A stretch of DNA of 64,000 nt from Pararhodobacter sp. (lineage in GTDB: Bacteria; Pseudomonadota; Alphaproteobacteria; Rhodobacterales; Rhodobacteraceae), in NCBI GenBank assembly GCA_020832545.1, contig JAFIEK010000002.1, positions 62,001 to 126,000 on the forward strand, given 5' to 3'. The notes under the pieces were generated by a model. That model made no database searches. It had not been told where the DNA came from and saw nothing but the letters and a program-made list of their open reading frames with translations. The translations under genes were made by a program, and so were the position numbers. Position 1 is the stretch's first letter. Every line of letters starts with the position of its first letter. Below are positions 1 through 11,890 of this stretch, piece after piece.

Positions 1-310
1 TCTTGCGCCCGTCCGGCGTGTTGACGCGACGCAGAATCAATTCGTCCTCGGCGCTGATCCCGGCTTCGGACATGACGGCATGCGCCGGATGGCCTGCGGG
101 CAGGTCAAACACGGCCTCCACCTCGCCCTGCGCGGCGCCGGCGCGCACCAGTTCGGCCCGCCCGCGCCAGCCCAGCACAAAGCCCAGCGAATCCAGCAAG
201 ATAGACTTGCCCGCCCCGGTTTCACCCGTGAGCACGTTCAGGCCCGGCTGAAAGGCAAGCTCCAGCCTGTCGATCAAAAGCATGTCGCGGATCGATAGGT
301 TGCGCAGCAT
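1..310 (-). CDS. recN: DNA repair protein RecN, N-terminal part (runs off window edge)
   Basis: Reverse translation MLRNLSIRDMLLIDRLELAFQPGLNVLTGETGAGKSILLDSLGFVLG: RecN N-terminus with Walker A GETGAGKS. Confidence 0.93.
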   Translation of the reverse strand, partial: MLRNLSIRDMLLIDRLELAFQPGLNVLTGETGAGKSILLDSLGFVLGWRGRAELVRAGAAQGEVEAVFDLPAGHPAHAVMSEAGISAEDELILRRVNTPDGRK

Positions 311-350
311 TACGGCGCTCCTGCCCCGGCTCTGGCGGCGCGGCGCCCGC

Positions 351-1223
351 TTACAGCCACTCGCCCCGCACGGTCCGGCGATAGATCTGACGGATCCAGC
401 TTTCGCCACTCGCATCAGGTGAGAGGCCTTGACCGGTCAGCAAGCGATAGCTGTCATCATAAAATGGGTTCGAGCGGAAGTTGTGGCCGAGAATGGCCCC
501 GGCAGTCTGCGCCTCGTTGCGCAGGCCAAGTGCCAGATAGGCCTCGACCAGCCGGTGAAGGGCCTCGGGCGTGTGGGTTGTGGTCTGGAAGTCCTCGACC
601 ACCACGCGGAAGCGGTTAACCGCCGCAGACTGAAGCCCCCTGCGCAGGTAGTAGCGCCCGATTTCCATTTCCTTGGCGGCCAGATGGTCAAAGGCCAGAT
701 CAAACTTCAACACGGCAGAGCGCGCATATTCGGTGTTGGGATACTGCTCGATCACGCGGCGCAGATGCTGCAATGCCTGGAATGTCAGACCCTGATCGCG
801 GCCCACATCCTCGATCTGGTCATAATACGTCAGCGCCAGAATATAGGCAGCCCAGGCGGCGTCCTCGTCACCCGGATACTGATCAAGGAAGCGCTGCGCG
901 GTAGCACGAGCGTCGTCATAATCGCCTTCGCGATGCTGGGCATAGGCCTGCATCACGATCGCCCGGCGCGCCCAGCTGGTAAAGGGATAGATGCGCTCCA
1001 CCTCGCGGAAGTAGCGCAGCGAATTCTCCGCCCGGCGGCTGGTCTCCAGAACAAATTCGCCCCGGCGATAGATTTCCTCGGCGCTGAATCCGTCCAGCGG
1101 CTCGTCAGTCCGGGTGCCGCCGCAAGCTGCCAGTGCAAGACAAAGCCCGACTGCCAAAACGACTGAACCGGATTTTCTGATTGAAACACCGCCTGCTTGC
1201 CCGGTCACCATCATGTCCCGCAT
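351..1223 (-). CDS. bamD: Outer membrane assembly lipoprotein BamD
   Basis: 290 aa with lipobox (LALAAC) and TPR-like repeats; lies between lpxC and recN as in related genomes; start may be internal. Confidence 0.9.
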   Translation of the reverse strand: MRDMMVTGQAGGVSIRKSGSVVLAVGLCLALAACGGTRTDEPLDGFSAEEIYRRGEFVLETSRRAENSLRYFREVERIYPFTSWARRAIVMQAYAQHREGDYDDARATAQRFLDQYPGDEDAAWAAYILALTYYDQIEDVGRDQGLTFQALQHLRRVIEQYPNTEYARSAVLKFDLAFDHLAAKEMEIGRYYLRRGLQSAAVNRFRVVVEDFQTTTHTPEALHRLVEAYLALGLRNEAQTAGAILGHNFRSNPFYDDSYRLLTGQGLSPDASGESWIRQIYRRTVRGEWL

Positions 1224-1365
1224 CCTTTTGAGCGCTGTCCGAAACGGTCCGCGCCTGCTGAATCCTTACGCCCCTTCGGGGGCTTATGGCTGGTCCTAGC
1301 ACATTAGAAACCGACACGCAAAACGCCTTTGCGCCTGTATCTGATGGAATTGGCAAAGCGTTGCC

Positions 1366-2292
1366 TCAGGCGATCAATGCCAGATCCGCGGAACCCACAC
1401 CCGCACCGGGAAGTGCGTGGGCATCTGCGCCTGAAACCGTGATCCGCTCATACGCGCTGCGGTCGGCCAGCAGGGCGCGCACCAGCCGCCCGGTCAGCGT
1501 ATGACCTGCGCGATAACCCACATAACGCCCGAGGATCGGTGCACCAGCCACCGCCAGATCGCCCATCGCATCCAGCATCTTGTGGCGCACAGGCTCGTCG
1601 GCATGACGCAGGCCGCCCGGCGTGAGGATGCTGGCACCGTCAAACACCACTGCGTTCTCCATTGTGCCACCCAGGGCCAGCCCGTTGGCGCGCATCAGCG
1701 TGACATCGGCCATACGGCAGAAAGTGCGGCTGTCGGCCAGTTCACGCACGAAAGCGCCGTTGCACAGGGTCAGATCCTTGGTCTGGCGACCGATTGCAGG
1801 ATCGGGGAAATCGATCTCGAATGCGATGGACAGATGTGTTGCGGGTTCTATCCGGGCAAACGCCTGCCCCTCACGCACCTCAACCGGGCGCAAAACCCGG
1901 ATGGCACGCAGAGGTGCGCGCAAACCCGCGACTCCGGCCGCGAGGAACGATGCCACAAAAGGCCGGGCCGAGCCGTCAAGGATGGGAACCTCATCGCCGT
2001 CAAGCGTAACATGGGCATTGTGAATGCCGCACCCCGCAAAAGCGGCCATCAGATGTTCGATTGTCGAGACCGTGACACCATAGGCATTTCCGACCCGGGT
2101 GCAGAGATTGGCTTCGATCAGCGCCTCGGGCGACACCTTTATACGGCGGCGCGACAGGCTCAGAGGCAGGTCCGTGCGCTCAAACACAATGCCAGACCCG
2201 GCAGGCGCAGGATGAACACGCAGTTCAATCTGCCTGCCGGAGTGCAAGGCAGCACCCTGGAACCGGACCGTTGTATGAAGCGTTGTCTGCAC
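1366..2292 (-). CDS. lpxC: UDP-3-O-acyl-N-acetylglucosamine deacetylase LpxC
   Basis: 308 aa; MQTTLHTTVRFQGAALHSG, STIEHLMAAFAG, LDGDEVPILDGSA, HKMLDAMGDL motifs. Confidence 0.97.
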   Translation of the reverse strand: MQTTLHTTVRFQGAALHSGRQIELRVHPAPAGSGIVFERTDLPLSLSRRRIKVSPEALIEANLCTRVGNAYGVTVSTIEHLMAAFAGCGIHNAHVTLDGDEVPILDGSARPFVASFLAAGVAGLRAPLRAIRVLRPVEVREGQAFARIEPATHLSIAFEIDFPDPAIGRQTKDLTLCNGAFVRELADSRTFCRMADVTLMRANGLALGGTMENAVVFDGASILTPGGLRHADEPVRHKMLDAMGDLAVAGAPILGRYVGYRAGHTLTGRLVRALLADRSAYERITVSGADAHALPGAGVGSADLALIA

Positions 2293-2452
2293 GAAGCGCC
2301 CTCTGTCGCGGCTTTCCCGCTGTTCTTGGGGTATTTAGGCATGTCGGGGGCGCGGCTCAACTCACAGTTTGCGACAAGTCTGTAACAGTCGCCCCCAACA
2401 TCGGCGATTTATTGCCGAAACCTTATGCGCTCACCCAGATTATTGAAAACAT

Positions 2453-2481
2453 TAAAAAAGAAACCGGCCTAAGCCGGTTTC
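2453..2481 (-). terminator. Intrinsic terminator of ftsZ
   Basis: GAAACCGGC-CTAA-GCCGGTTTC perfect 9-bp stem followed on the minus strand by TTTTTT, just downstream of the ftsZ stop. Confidence 0.9.
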
Positions 2482-2521
2482 TCTCACTGGTAGTCCTGCT
2501 CGATGTGATCTGCCGTCACCT

Positions 2522-4183
2522 TTAATTTGCCTGGCGGCGCAGGAAAGCCGGAATTTCAATCCGGTCTTCCGGCGCGCGCTGCGGCGGCTCGTCGTCATAG
2601 GAATGGATCGGCGGCTGCACGCGCGCGGCCTGCGCACCGCCTTCCCCGCCCGCGCCAGCCATACGGCTGATCAACGAACCAATCCCGAACCGTGCGCGCG
2701 GCTCTGGTTGCGGCGCTGGCTCCGGGGCGTGGTAATCGGCGGCAGCGGGGCGCTGGTGTGCATCGGGCTGCTTGGCCACTGCCGCCCGCAACCGCGCGAG
2801 CGTCTCTGGCGACGGGCCACCTGCCGAACGTGGGCGCGGGGCAACATAGCCACCGGCCTCGTCATGCCATTCCTGCGGTTGATGCTGCTGGGGGTGCGGG
2901 TGATGCGACTGTTCGTGCAAAACGGCATCAAGGTCGAACTCGTTCTGCGTCGGATGCTCATGACTGCGCGGCGCGTATTCCTGCTGCGGCTCCATCCGGG
3001 CGGCCGGGCGCTGGAACTCGGCTTGCCGCGACGGCTCGGGCTGGTGGTAAGCCGGTTGCTCGACATAGTCCTGGCGCGGCTCGAACACCGGTTCCTGCCA
3101 GGCTTCGCGCGCGGCGGCGGGCTGCTGCGGCTCGGGCTCGGCGGCGGTTTCGGGGGCGGGAGGGGCCAGCGGCTCGGCCATACGGCGGCGCGGCACCTCC
3201 ATCGAGGCAGCCCCGGCCTGCGCTTCGATCCCTGTGGCCACAACGGACACGCGGATCGCGCCCTCCATCTCCGGGTCCAGTGTTGAGCCGACAATGATAT
3301 TGGCCTCGGGGTCAACCTTCTCGCGGATCAGGTTGGCAGCCTCATCCAGCTCGAACAGCGTCAGATCGTGCCCGCCGGTGATGTTGATCAGCACGCCACG
3401 CGCGCCGTTGAGGCTGATCTCGTCCAGGAGCGGGTTGGCGATCGCCTTCTCGGCGGCCTGGCGGGCGCGATCCTCGCCCTGGGCCTCGCCGGTGCCCATC
3501 ATGGCCTTGCCCATTTCGTCCATCACGGCACGGACATCGGCGAAATCAAGGTTGATCATGCCGGGCCGTACCATCAGATCGGTCACACCCTTGACGCCCT
3601 GATAGAGCACGTCATCGGCCATGGCGAAGGCCTCGGTAAAGGTGGTCTTTTCGTTGGCAAGGCGGAACAGGTTCTGGTTGGGAATAATGATCAGCGTATC
3701 GACCACCTTTTGCAGCGCCTCGACCCCCTCTTCGGCCTGACGCATGCGCTTGGCACCCTCGAAGGCGAAAGGCTTGGTCACGACACCGACGGTCAGCACA
3801 CCCAGTTCGCGCGCGGCTTGCGCGATGATCGGGGCCGCGCCGGTGCCGGTTCCACCACCCATCCCCGCCGTGATAAAGCACATATGCGCCCCGGCCAGAT
3901 GGTCGATGATTTCCTCAAGCGTCTCTTCAGCCGCTGAGGCGCCGACCGAGGGCCGCGCGCCTGCGCCCAACCCTTCGGTGACCTTCACCCCCAACTGAAT
4001 GCGCGCCCGCGCCTTGGATTGCTGAAGGGCCTGCGCATCTGTGTTGGCAACGACGAACTCAACGCCTTCCAGCGCCTGTTCGATCATGTTGTTGACCGCG
4101 TTGCCACCTGCGCCGCCGACCCCGAAAACGGTGATCCGTGGCGTCAATTCCTTCGATTCCGTCGCGATGAAGTTCAATGCCAT
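2522..4183 (-). CDS. ftsZ: Cell division protein FtsZ
   Basis: 553 aa; [21 protein letters not shown] tubulin signature, long Pro/Gln-rich linker and C-terminal [12 protein letters not shown] peptide. Confidence 0.99.
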   Translation of the reverse strand: MALNFIATESKELTPRITVFGVGGAGGNAVNNMIEQALEGVEFVVANTDAQALQQSKARARIQLGVKVTEGLGAGARPSVGASAAEETLEEIIDHLAGAHMCFITAGMGGGTGTGAAPIIAQAARELGVLTVGVVTKPFAFEGAKRMRQAEEGVEALQKVVDTLIIIPNQNLFRLANEKTTFTEAFAMADDVLYQGVKGVTDLMVRPGMINLDFADVRAVMDEMGKAMMGTGEAQGEDRARQAAEKAIANPLLDEISLNGARGVLINITGGHDLTLFELDEAANLIREKVDPEANIIVGSTLDPEMEGAIRVSVVATGIEAQAGAASMEVPRRRMAEPLAPPAPETAAEPEPQQPAAAREAWQEPVFEPRQDYVEQPAYHQPEPSRQAEFQRPAARMEPQQEYAPRSHEHPTQNEFDLDAVLHEQSHHPHPQQHQPQEWHDEAGGYVAPRPRSAGGPSPETLARLRAAVAKQPDAHQRPAAADYHAPEPAPQPEPRARFGIGSLISRMAGAGGEGGAQAARVQPPIHSYDDEPPQRAPEDRIEIPAFLRRQAN

Positions 4184-4386
4184 TGCCTAGTCCGCCTGTC
4201 TTGTTCCGGTTTGCCCTTGCCGATCGCCAGTCGGTTGGTCGCCCGGTTCTTGATGATTTGCCAGATTTTCCCACAACTGTAGCGTTCTGGCGCGGGAACG
4301 TCATTAAAAAAAACCGAATCTCCACCAAATCTGGAGGAAATTCGCCGAAAATCCGCGCATTTCGGCGAATCACCCGGATCTGGTGG

Positions 4387-5718
4387 TTACCAGTTGTCCT
4401 TGAACCATTTCATCGCGCGCTTGAGCGGTCGCGCCGCGAAGCGGTCGGCGGGAATTTCGAAGTCCCACCATTCGTCTTGTGGTTGGGCTGCGAACAGGCA
4501 CAGGCCCACGATTCCTGCAAACGCCGGGCCGGTGGCCGCCTGCGGCAAGCCCTGCACACGCATCGGGCGGCCCAGCCGCACCTGCTGGCCGAGGATACGC
4601 GCGGCCAGCCCGTCCAGCCCCGGGATCTGGCTGCCGCCACCGGTCAGCACAATCTGTTGGCTGGGCAGATGGTCAAACCCCGCCGCATCCAGCCGGGCGC
4701 GCACCTCTTCCAGAATTTCCTCGACCCGCGGGCGCATGATGCCGATCAGCTCTGATCGGGTGATCGTGCGGCGGTCCTTGTCCCAGTCGCCGCTGTCGCT
4801 GCCGATCTCGATAACCTCGCGGTCATCCTTGCCGGTGGCCTGCACACCGCCATAGAAAGTCTTGATGCGTTCGGCGGCGCTGTAGGGAATTTGCAGCCCC
4901 TTGGCGATGTCACCGGTGATGTGGTCGCCGCCCAGCCGCACAGTGTCGGAATAGATCATGTGTTTCTTGATGAAGATCGAGATGCCGGTGGCGCCGCCGC
5001 CCATGTCGATTGCCGCAGCGCCCAGTTCCTGCTCATCCTCAACCAGCGATGACAGCGCCGAGACATAGCTGCCAGCCGCCAGCCCCGCCACCTCGACATC
5101 GCAGCGTTTCAGACAGTGCACCAGATTTTGCACCATGTCGGCCTCGATCGACAGAAGGTGCATATCGCAGCCCAGCTTGCGCCCTGTCTGACCGCGCGGA
5201 TCCGACAGGCCTGAACGGTGATCAAGCATGAAGTTCACCGGCTGGGCGTGCAGCACTTCGCGGGTTGCGCCCAGATCGGGCACATCGCAGGCTGACAGAA
5301 CGCGGGCGATATCGTTTTCGGTGACATGCGCGCCTTCCAGCTCTACCGAGCCCTCCAGCCCGTACGAGCGCGCCTCACCGCCCGAGAAGCAGACAATGGC
5401 GTGATCGACCCGCACCTGCGCCATCTTCTGCGCCGTCTGCAGGGCGGTGCGCACCGCGCGCTCGGTTTCGACCATGGCGGCAATCTCGCCAAAGCGCACT
5501 CCACGTGAGCGCGTGGTGCCCGCACCGATCACCCGGAACGTGGCCTGCCCGGCCATGTTGCCCACACCTGACCCTTCCGCCGCCCCTTGCGAGCCGAATT
5601 TCAGGATGAGACAGGCAACCTTGAAGGTGCCGATATCAAGAACGGCAATTACGCCGCGTTGCATGGCCTGCTGGCGCATGTTTCGCATGGCGCGCTGAGA
5701 CTGGTAGAGATCGGTCAT
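4387..5718 (-). CDS. ftsA: Cell division protein FtsA
   Basis: 443 aa actin-like protein (AVLDIGTFKVACLI, IVLTGGGSQIPGL) immediately upstream of ftsZ. Confidence 0.97.
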   Translation of the reverse strand: MTDLYQSQRAMRNMRQQAMQRGVIAVLDIGTFKVACLILKFGSQGAAEGSGVGNMAGQATFRVIGAGTTRSRGVRFGEIAAMVETERAVRTALQTAQKMAQVRVDHAIVCFSGGEARSYGLEGSVELEGAHVTENDIARVLSACDVPDLGATREVLHAQPVNFMLDHRSGLSDPRGQTGRKLGCDMHLLSIEADMVQNLVHCLKRCDVEVAGLAAGSYVSALSSLVEDEQELGAAAIDMGGGATGISIFIKKHMIYSDTVRLGGDHITGDIAKGLQIPYSAAERIKTFYGGVQATGKDDREVIEIGSDSGDWDKDRRTITRSELIGIMRPRVEEILEEVRARLDAAGFDHLPSQQIVLTGGGSQIPGLDGLAARILGQQVRLGRPMRVQGLPQAATGPAFAGIVGLCLFAAQPQDEWWDFEIPADRFAARPLKRAMKWFKDNW

Positions 5719-7016
5719 CGGTTGGGAACTCCACTTGCCTGATTTCTGATACGGTGCAACTCGGTCATGGCCGGTTGCGACAGCCGGATGGTGGGGCGCG
5801 CGGCATCGCGCAGATCGACGACACGCACATCGCGCGCCAGCAGGTCCTGCGCAGCGTCCAGCGCCAGAACCCGCTCCAGCGCAACCACAGCGTTCTGCGC
5901 GGGCAGAAGGATGCGCTGATCCTGATCCAGCACGACATCCCAGCGCCGGTCGCTGACACGTACCAGCCCGCGCAACCGCTCGCGCAGGGGGCTGGCAGCG
6001 GCCAGAATCTGCTGCGCCTCGGCAATAGCCGCCGGCGCGCCCTCGCCTGCAATCAGCGGCAGATCGGCGCGTGCCTCGCGCGCGGCCAGCCGGGCGATGC
6101 GACGGCCTTCGGCATCCACCAGTTCCAACCCGCTGTGATGACGCCAGACCATCACCGGCTCGCGCTCGGCCACCGCAATTTCCAGCACCCCGCCCGAACG
6201 GATACGCAACGCCGCAGTTTCCACGGCATCCAGCGCCTCGGTCGCGCGGCGCAGCTCTTCAAGGTCCAGCCGGAAGGAGGACACCGGAAACTCCAGCGCC
6301 AGCCGCGCCGAGATCGCCTGCGACACTTCGGGCGTCTCGGCGTGCACCGACAGCGTGGTGACCTGAAATTCAGGGCGGTTTTCAAAGGCAGTGCGCAGAT
6401 CGCTGAAGAAGCCGACGGCTTGGTCGCGCCGGGCGTCATCGCCCAGCCAGAGGCCGAGCGTGAGCGTGATCAGAAAAACCGGCAGACCAAGGGTGATGCC
6501 CTGGCGGATGAACGGGGTCAGCCACATCCGGTGCAGCCGGTAGGCCGTGCGGCTGGGCGACGGATCGCGGCGGAAACGACGCGCGGGCTCAGCCGTGCGG
6601 GGCCCTTCTGACGGAGCTGCGGCTTGTGGGGCGGTCTGGGCTGGCGACCGGGGCGCGGGTTCATCGGGCCATGAATAAAGCGCCGAGGGAATCGCAGGCA
6701 TCGAGTCAAGAAGCGGTTCCGGCGCAACGGCATCAGGGGCCGCAGGAGGCACAAAAGCATGCGCGCGCGGGCGGGTGGCCTGCCGGGCCGACTGATCGGA
6801 GGTGGCCGCGACACCTGGTGCGTCCCCGCGGGAACGCGCTGCGCTAGCCGGATCGGCGGGCCAATGCTCTCGCGCGGCGGCAGGCGGGCTGACATGCTGG
6901 CCACTGGGCCATGGTGCCGAAGACTGCGCCATGGCGCGGCGCAGCGGGGGCTCGCCCGTGCGTGTGGCCGGGCCAGAGCGAGGGCTTTGAGAGGATACGC
7001 CGGTCAACGCTGGCAT
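5715..7016 (-). CDS. ftsQ: Cell division protein FtsQ (POTRA domain)
   Basis: Single TM followed by POTRA/FtsQ domain, between ddl and ftsA; start chosen at MPALTGVSS overlapping the ddl stop. Confidence 0.92.
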   Translation of the reverse strand: MPALTGVSSQSPRSGPATRTGEPPLRRAMAQSSAPWPSGQHVSPPAAAREHWPADPASAARSRGDAPGVAATSDQSARQATRPRAHAFVPPAAPDAVAPEPLLDSMPAIPSALYSWPDEPAPRSPAQTAPQAAAPSEGPRTAEPARRFRRDPSPSRTAYRLHRMWLTPFIRQGITLGLPVFLITLTLGLWLGDDARRDQAVGFFSDLRTAFENRPEFQVTTLSVHAETPEVSQAISARLALEFPVSSFRLDLEELRRATEALDAVETAALRIRSGGVLEIAVAEREPVMVWRHHSGLELVDAEGRRIARLAAREARADLPLIAGEGAPAAIAEAQQILAAASPLRERLRGLVRVSDRRWDVVLDQDQRILLPAQNAVVALERVLALDAAQDLLARDVRVVDLRDAARPTIRLSQPAMTELHRIRNQASGVPNR

Positions 7017-7957
7017 GAGGCATCCTCCACCAGCCAGCCGCACAGTTCGGGGAAGGATATCCCGCAATGCGCCGCCTGTTCAGGGCTGAGCGAGGTGGGC
7101 GTCATCCCCGGCTGGGTGTTGGTCTCCAGCAAGATCAGCCCGTCCAGCCCGCGCGCCTCGTCCAAGCGGAAATCAGTACGGCTCAGGCCCCGGCAGCCCA
7201 GCACCCTGTGCGCCCTGAGCGCGTAATCCATGCAGGCGTCGAACACATCGGCGGGCACCTCGGCGGGCAGCACATGATACGAGCCGCCGGGTTTGTATTT
7301 TGCGTCATAGTCATACCAGCCGGTGGTCACGATATCGGTCACCGTCAGCGCCCGGTCGCCCAGCACACTCACCGTCAGTTCGCGCCCCGGCACATAGGCC
7401 TCGACCATCAGTTGCTCAGGCATATCAGGTGACAGGCGCGGTGGGCGGTTCGCACCCTCCATCACCAGGTAAACGCCCACGGATGAGCCCTCGTTGCAGG
7501 GCTTCACCACATAGGGCGGTGCCATCACATGTGCCGCTTCAATCGCGGCGCGGCTGGCCAGCAGGCTGTCCACCACCGGCAGACCCGCCGCGCGGTAAAT
7601 TTCCTTGGTGCGGATCTTGTCCATCGCCAGCGCCGAGGCCAGCACGCCGGAATGAGTGTAGGGGATACCCAGCCATTCCAGCAGGCCCTGCACACAACCA
7701 TCCTCGCCCCAACGGCCATGCAAGGCGTTGAACGCGACATCGGGGCGGAGTTCAGCCAGACGCGCAGGCAGATCCCGGTCGGCATCGACCTCGATCACCT
7801 GATATCCTGCCTCCCGCAGCGCGGTCGCGCATTCACGCCCTGTGGACAAGGACACCTCGCGCTCGACCGAGATGCCGCCCAACAGTACCGCCACCTTGGG
7901 GGCTGTCCTGCTCGACATGCCCGCCACCATTGCCTCAATCAGCCCTTTGCGGGCCAT
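7004..7957 (-). CDS. ddl: D-alanine--D-alanine ligase
   Basis: 317 aa ATP-grasp; [35 protein letters not shown] motifs; exact start uncertain. Confidence 0.96.
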   Translation of the reverse strand: MARKGLIEAMVAGMSSRTAPKVAVLLGGISVEREVSLSTGRECATALREAGYQVIEVDADRDLPARLAELRPDVAFNALHGRWGEDGCVQGLLEWLGIPYTHSGVLASALAMDKIRTKEIYRAAGLPVVDSLLASRAAIEAAHVMAPPYVVKPCNEGSSVGVYLVMEGANRPPRLSPDMPEQLMVEAYVPGRELTVSVLGDRALTVTDIVTTGWYDYDAKYKPGGSYHVLPAEVPADVFDACMDYALRAHRVLGCRGLSRTDFRLDEARGLDGLILLETNTQPGMTPTSLSPEQAAHCGISFPELCGWLVEDASCQR

Positions 7958-8011
7958 CGCCGGGGCTTGTCACCCCGTATTCTTCTTGTTGCTGCCGGGC
8001 TTGATGCCCGG

Positions 8012-8947
8012 TCAACCTTGCTGCAAGGGGTCACCCACCCGCATGACTTCCCATTCTAGCGAAATTCCACTGTTTTCCAACACCCTTTTTCGCACCTCTT
8101 CACCAAGCCCCTCAAGATCGGCGGCAGTGGCGGTTCCGGTGTTGATCAGAAAGTTGGAATGCATCTGCGACATCTGCGCCCCGCCCCGCGTGGCGCCCCG
8201 CATTCCGGCCTCATCAATCACCTTCCAGGCCTTCAGGCTGTGCTCATCATCGGCCTGCCCGGTAGAGCTGTATCCAGCGGGGTTGCGAAACGTCGAACCG
8301 GCGGTCCGCTCGCGCGTGGGCTGGGTGGCGTCACGCCGGGCCAGTTGGTCCTGCATTTGCGTGGCCAGTTCTGCCGGATCGCCCGAAGGGGCGGCAAAAG
8401 TCGCTTCAATGATCACCCATCCATCCGGCAGGGTGGACTGGCGGTAAGCGAGCTTCAGCGCGCTGGCCTCCAGCATCTTTATCTGCCCGTCACGCGTCAC
8501 CACCCTGACCGATTCCAGCCGATCGGCGACATAGGTGCCATAACAGCCTGCATTCATCCGCACGGCACCGCCAATCGCACCGGGGATGGTACGCAGAAAG
8601 GTCAGATCCAGCCCGGCCTCGGCAGCCTTGCGCGCGACATGGGCATCCAGCGCGGCGGCCCCGGCAGTCACCCGCCTGTCTGTGCAACTAATCGCGTTGA
8701 ACCCCCGCCCCAGCCGGATCACCACGCCGCGAATGCCGCCATCGCGTACGATCAGGTTTGACCCCACGCCCATAGGAAACACTGGCACCGCAGGATCAAG
8801 GGCGGCCAGAAAAGCGGCCAGATCCTCGGCATCGGCGGGCTGAAACAGCCAGTCAGCCGGGCCGCCGACACGCAGCCATGTCAGCCCGTCAAGCGGGCGG
8901 TCGGGGGTGAGGGTGCCGCGCACGGCGATATCTGTCGGATGGGTCAT
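8012..8947 (-). CDS. murB: UDP-N-acetylenolpyruvoylglucosamine reductase MurB
   Basis: Start [42 protein letters not shown] motifs. Confidence 0.96.
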   Translation of the reverse strand: MTHPTDIAVRGTLTPDRPLDGLTWLRVGGPADWLFQPADAEDLAAFLAALDPAVPVFPMGVGSNLIVRDGGIRGVVIRLGRGFNAISCTDRRVTAGAAALDAHVARKAAEAGLDLTFLRTIPGAIGGAVRMNAGCYGTYVADRLESVRVVTRDGQIKMLEASALKLAYRQSTLPDGWVIIEATFAAPSGDPAELATQMQDQLARRDATQPTRERTAGSTFRNPAGYSSTGQADDEHSLKAWKVIDEAGMRGATRGGAQMSQMHSNFLINTGTATAADLEGLGEEVRKRVLENSGISLEWEVMRVGDPLQQG

Positions 8948-9053
8948 ACCGCCGAGATATCCCTCAGCCTGCAACCTGTCCAGCCGGGGGAGGCGGGGCG
9001 CGCAGACGCCACAGGCAGAAAATTGCCACGAAGGGCGCATGCAACGCGATCGC

Positions 9054-9350
9054 TCAATCGCGCGCGCCCAGCCCCTGCCCGGCGCGCATCCGCATCCAGC
9101 CGCCCAGCGCCGTGCCCAGTGCCGCCCCCAGCACGGCAGGCGCGGTGAAAACCAGCGCAAGTATCACATAGACCAACCCGTCCAAGCCCTGCACTGCCTG
9201 ACCGGCCAGAAGAAAGCCTGCCGCAACCAAGGCCAGCACCCCCGTCAGCACCCAGCCCAGCAAGACCCGAACGAAGCGCGCCAGAAGCCATGCAGCCACC
9301 AGCCCCGTCGCCGCCGAAACCAGGACAATGCCCAGAACGGCAGGCTCCAC
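9054..9350 (-). CDS. Small hydrophobic membrane protein between murC and murB
   Basis: GTG-start [29 protein letters not shown]..., about three hydrophobic segments, fits exactly between murC and murB. Confidence 0.6.
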   Translation of the reverse strand: MEPAVLGIVLVSAATGLVAAWLLARFVRVLLGWVLTGVLALVAAGFLLAGQAVQGLDGLVYVILALVFTAPAVLGAALGTALGGWMRMRAGQGLGARD

Positions 9351-9354
9351 GGCG

Positions 9355-10758
9355 TCAGCCCTCCAGCCGCGCGGGCAGGCCGTGTGCCCAGCCAGAAATC
9401 GTACCCGCCCCCAGACAGACCACCATGTCGCCGGGCCGGGCATGGCGACGCACCAGCGCCTCCAGATCATCCTCGCTGTCAACACCATGGGCCGAGGGAT
9501 GGCCATGATCGCGGATACCCGCCACCAGATCGTCGCGGCTGGCACCCGCTATCGGGGCTTCGCCCGCTGCATAGACCTCGGCGATGCCCACCACATCCGC
9601 CTGATCGAAGCAGGCGCAGAAATCGGCGAACAGCGCGCTCAGCCGGGTATAGCGGTGCGGCTGATGCACGGCGATCACCCGCCCCTTGCCGTCCAGCGCC
9701 TGCCGTGCAGCCTTGAGCACGGCGGCAATTTCCACCGGGTGGTGGCCGTAATCATCAATCACGCTCACGCCGCCGCCCTCACCCACACGGGTGAACCGCC
9801 GGCTGACGCCAGAGAACCCGGCCAGCCCGGCGCGAATGGCCTCAGGCGAAAGGCCCAGGTGCCGCGCCACCGCCACAGCTGCCACCGCGTTGGACACATT
9901 ATGATCACCCGGCATCGGCAGGGTGCAACCACGGATCGCCACCCCCCCCTTCACCTCGATATCAAAGCGCGCCTGCCCGTCTGCATAGTGCAGACCGACC
10001 GCGCGCAGATCAGCCTCCGGGGAAAAACCATAGGTCACGACGGGGCGGTCGCGCATCCGCCCGACCAGCGCACGGACCTCGGCATGATCAATGCAGCAGA
10101 CCGCCAGCCCGTAAAACGGGATACGGCCCACAAACGCATCGAACCCCGCGCGCAGGGCCTCGATCGTGTGCCAGTGCTCCATGTGTTCGGGGTCGATATT
10201 GGTGACAATCCCGACGGTTGTTGGCAGCAGATTGAACGATCCGTCGCTCTCATCGGCCTCCACCACCATCCAATCACCCGCGCCGGGCCGGGCGTTCGAT
10301 CCATAGGCATGGATCACGCCACCATTGATCACCGCCGGGTCCACCCCGCCCGCATCCAGCAGCGCGGCGACCATGGTGGTTGTGGTGGTCTTGCCATGCG
10401 TCCCCGCCACTGACACGGTCGAGCGCAGGCGCATCAGTTCGGCCAGCATCTCGGCGCGGCGCACGACGGGCAGACCGGCGGCGCGGGCCGCAACAAGCTC
10501 AGCATTGTCGGGTTTGATCGCGGTTGAGGTCACCAGCACCGCCGCGCCCACGATGTTCTCAGCCCGCTGGCCGATGAATACGCGCGCGCCCAAACCCTCC
10601 AGCCGATCCGTGATCGGGCTGGCCTTGAGGTCCGAGCCCTGCACGGCGAAGCCCTCATGCAAAAGCATCTCGGCAATACCGGACATGCCGATCCCGCCGA
10701 TCCCGGCAAAATGGATGGGGCCAAGGCTGGCCGGTAACTTGGTGCGGGCGGTGGTCAT
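9355..10758 (-). CDS. murC: UDP-N-acetylmuramate--L-alanine ligase MurC
   Basis: [40 protein letters not shown]. Confidence 0.98.
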   Translation of the reverse strand: MTTARTKLPASLGPIHFAGIGGIGMSGIAEMLLHEGFAVQGSDLKASPITDRLEGLGARVFIGQRAENIVGAAVLVTSTAIKPDNAELVAARAAGLPVVRRAEMLAELMRLRSTVSVAGTHGKTTTTTMVAALLDAGGVDPAVINGGVIHAYGSNARPGAGDWMVVEADESDGSFNLLPTTVGIVTNIDPEHMEHWHTIEALRAGFDAFVGRIPFYGLAVCCIDHAEVRALVGRMRDRPVVTYGFSPEADLRAVGLHYADGQARFDIEVKGGVAIRGCTLPMPGDHNVSNAVAAVAVARHLGLSPEAIRAGLAGFSGVSRRFTRVGEGGGVSVIDDYGHHPVEIAAVLKAARQALDGKGRVIAVHQPHRYTRLSALFADFCACFDQADVVGIAEVYAAGEAPIAGASRDDLVAGIRDHGHPSAHGVDSEDDLEALVRRHARPGDMVVCLGAGTISGWAHGLPARLEG

Positions 10759-10771
10759 GGGGCCTACGATG

Positions 10772-11890
10772 TCAGTTTGAAGTTGGGGAAGCTGACAGTT
10801 TCTCTGCCAGATCGGCCAGACGCTCGGCAGCATCAGGGATTCCCGCGCCCAGCGCGGCCTGTGCCATGCGGGTCGCGGCCTCAGACCGGGTCAGGATGGC
10901 GACTACCTGTTCGCACAGCGCATCTGGGGTGAATTTGCTTTCAGGGATCAACACCGCCGCTTGCGCATCTACAAGGCCGCGTGCGTTGGCGTTTTGATGG
11001 TCGCGCGCTGCATTCGCCAAAGGCACCAGCACCGAAGGACGGCCAATCACTGTCAGATCGGCGATGGTGGAGGCACCTGACCGGGCGATCACAAGTTGTG
11101 CCTCTGACAAGCGGCGGGGGATGTCATCGAAGAACGGCGCAACCTCGGCCGGAATGCCTGCCGCGTCATAGGCAGCAATCACGCGCTCCAGATCCTCTGG
11201 TCGCGCCTGATGGGCCACGCGCAGGTGCTGTCGCAGAGTGTCGGGCATGGCAGCCAATGCGGCAGGCACGACATCCGACAGAATGCGCGCGCCCTGACTG
11301 CCGCCAATGACCACCAGACTCATCGGGTAATCACCGGGCGGGATATAGGGGGCACCGGCCTTTTCGCGCACGCTTGTGCGCACCGGGTTGCCGGTATGAA
11401 CACCCTCAACTTTTGAGGGAAGCACGGTGGGCCAAAGGCCGCAGGCCACGGCGCTGACGCGGCGCGCAAAGACCTCGTTCACCTTGCCCGGCACGGCGTT
11501 TTGCTCATGTATCAGGCGCGGCACCCGCAGTATCCAGGCCGCTGCAAGGGCCGGGATGGACGGATAGCCACCAAAACCCGCCACCAGTGCCGGGCGTTCC
11601 AGCGCCATGCCAAAGGCCGCGCTCAGAACCCCGCCAATGATGCGAAACGGCACCAGCAGCCTCGCCCCCGCGCCGCCACGCGCGAAGGTGGCCGAGGCCA
11701 CAACCCGGCGCTCCACCGCAGGGGGGAAGCCGCCCGCATACTGCGCGCCACGCGCATCGGTGGACAAAGTCACCCGCCAGCCGCGCGCCAGCAATTCCTC
11801 GGCCAGCGCCTGCGCCGGGAACATATGCCCGCCGGTGCCACCCGCCGCGATTACGGCCAGGGGTGGTTTCTTCGCCCGCATCGTGCCCAT
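10772..11890 (-). CDS. murG: MurG glycosyltransferase
   Basis: [43 protein letters not shown]. Confidence 0.98.
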   Translation of the reverse strand: MGTMRAKKPPLAVIAAGGTGGHMFPAQALAEELLARGWRVTLSTDARGAQYAGGFPPAVERRVVASATFARGGAGARLLVPFRIIGGVLSAAFGMALERPALVAGFGGYPSIPALAAAWILRVPRLIHEQNAVPGKVNEVFARRVSAVACGLWPTVLPSKVEGVHTGNPVRTSVREKAGAPYIPPGDYPMSLVVIGGSQGARILSDVVPAALAAMPDTLRQHLRVAHQARPEDLERVIAAYDAAGIPAEVAPFFDDIPRRLSEAQLVIARSGASTIADLTVIGRPSVLVPLANAARDHQNANARGLVDAQAAVLIPESKFTPDALCEQVVAILTRSEAATRMAQAALGAGIPDAAERLADLAEKLSASPTSN

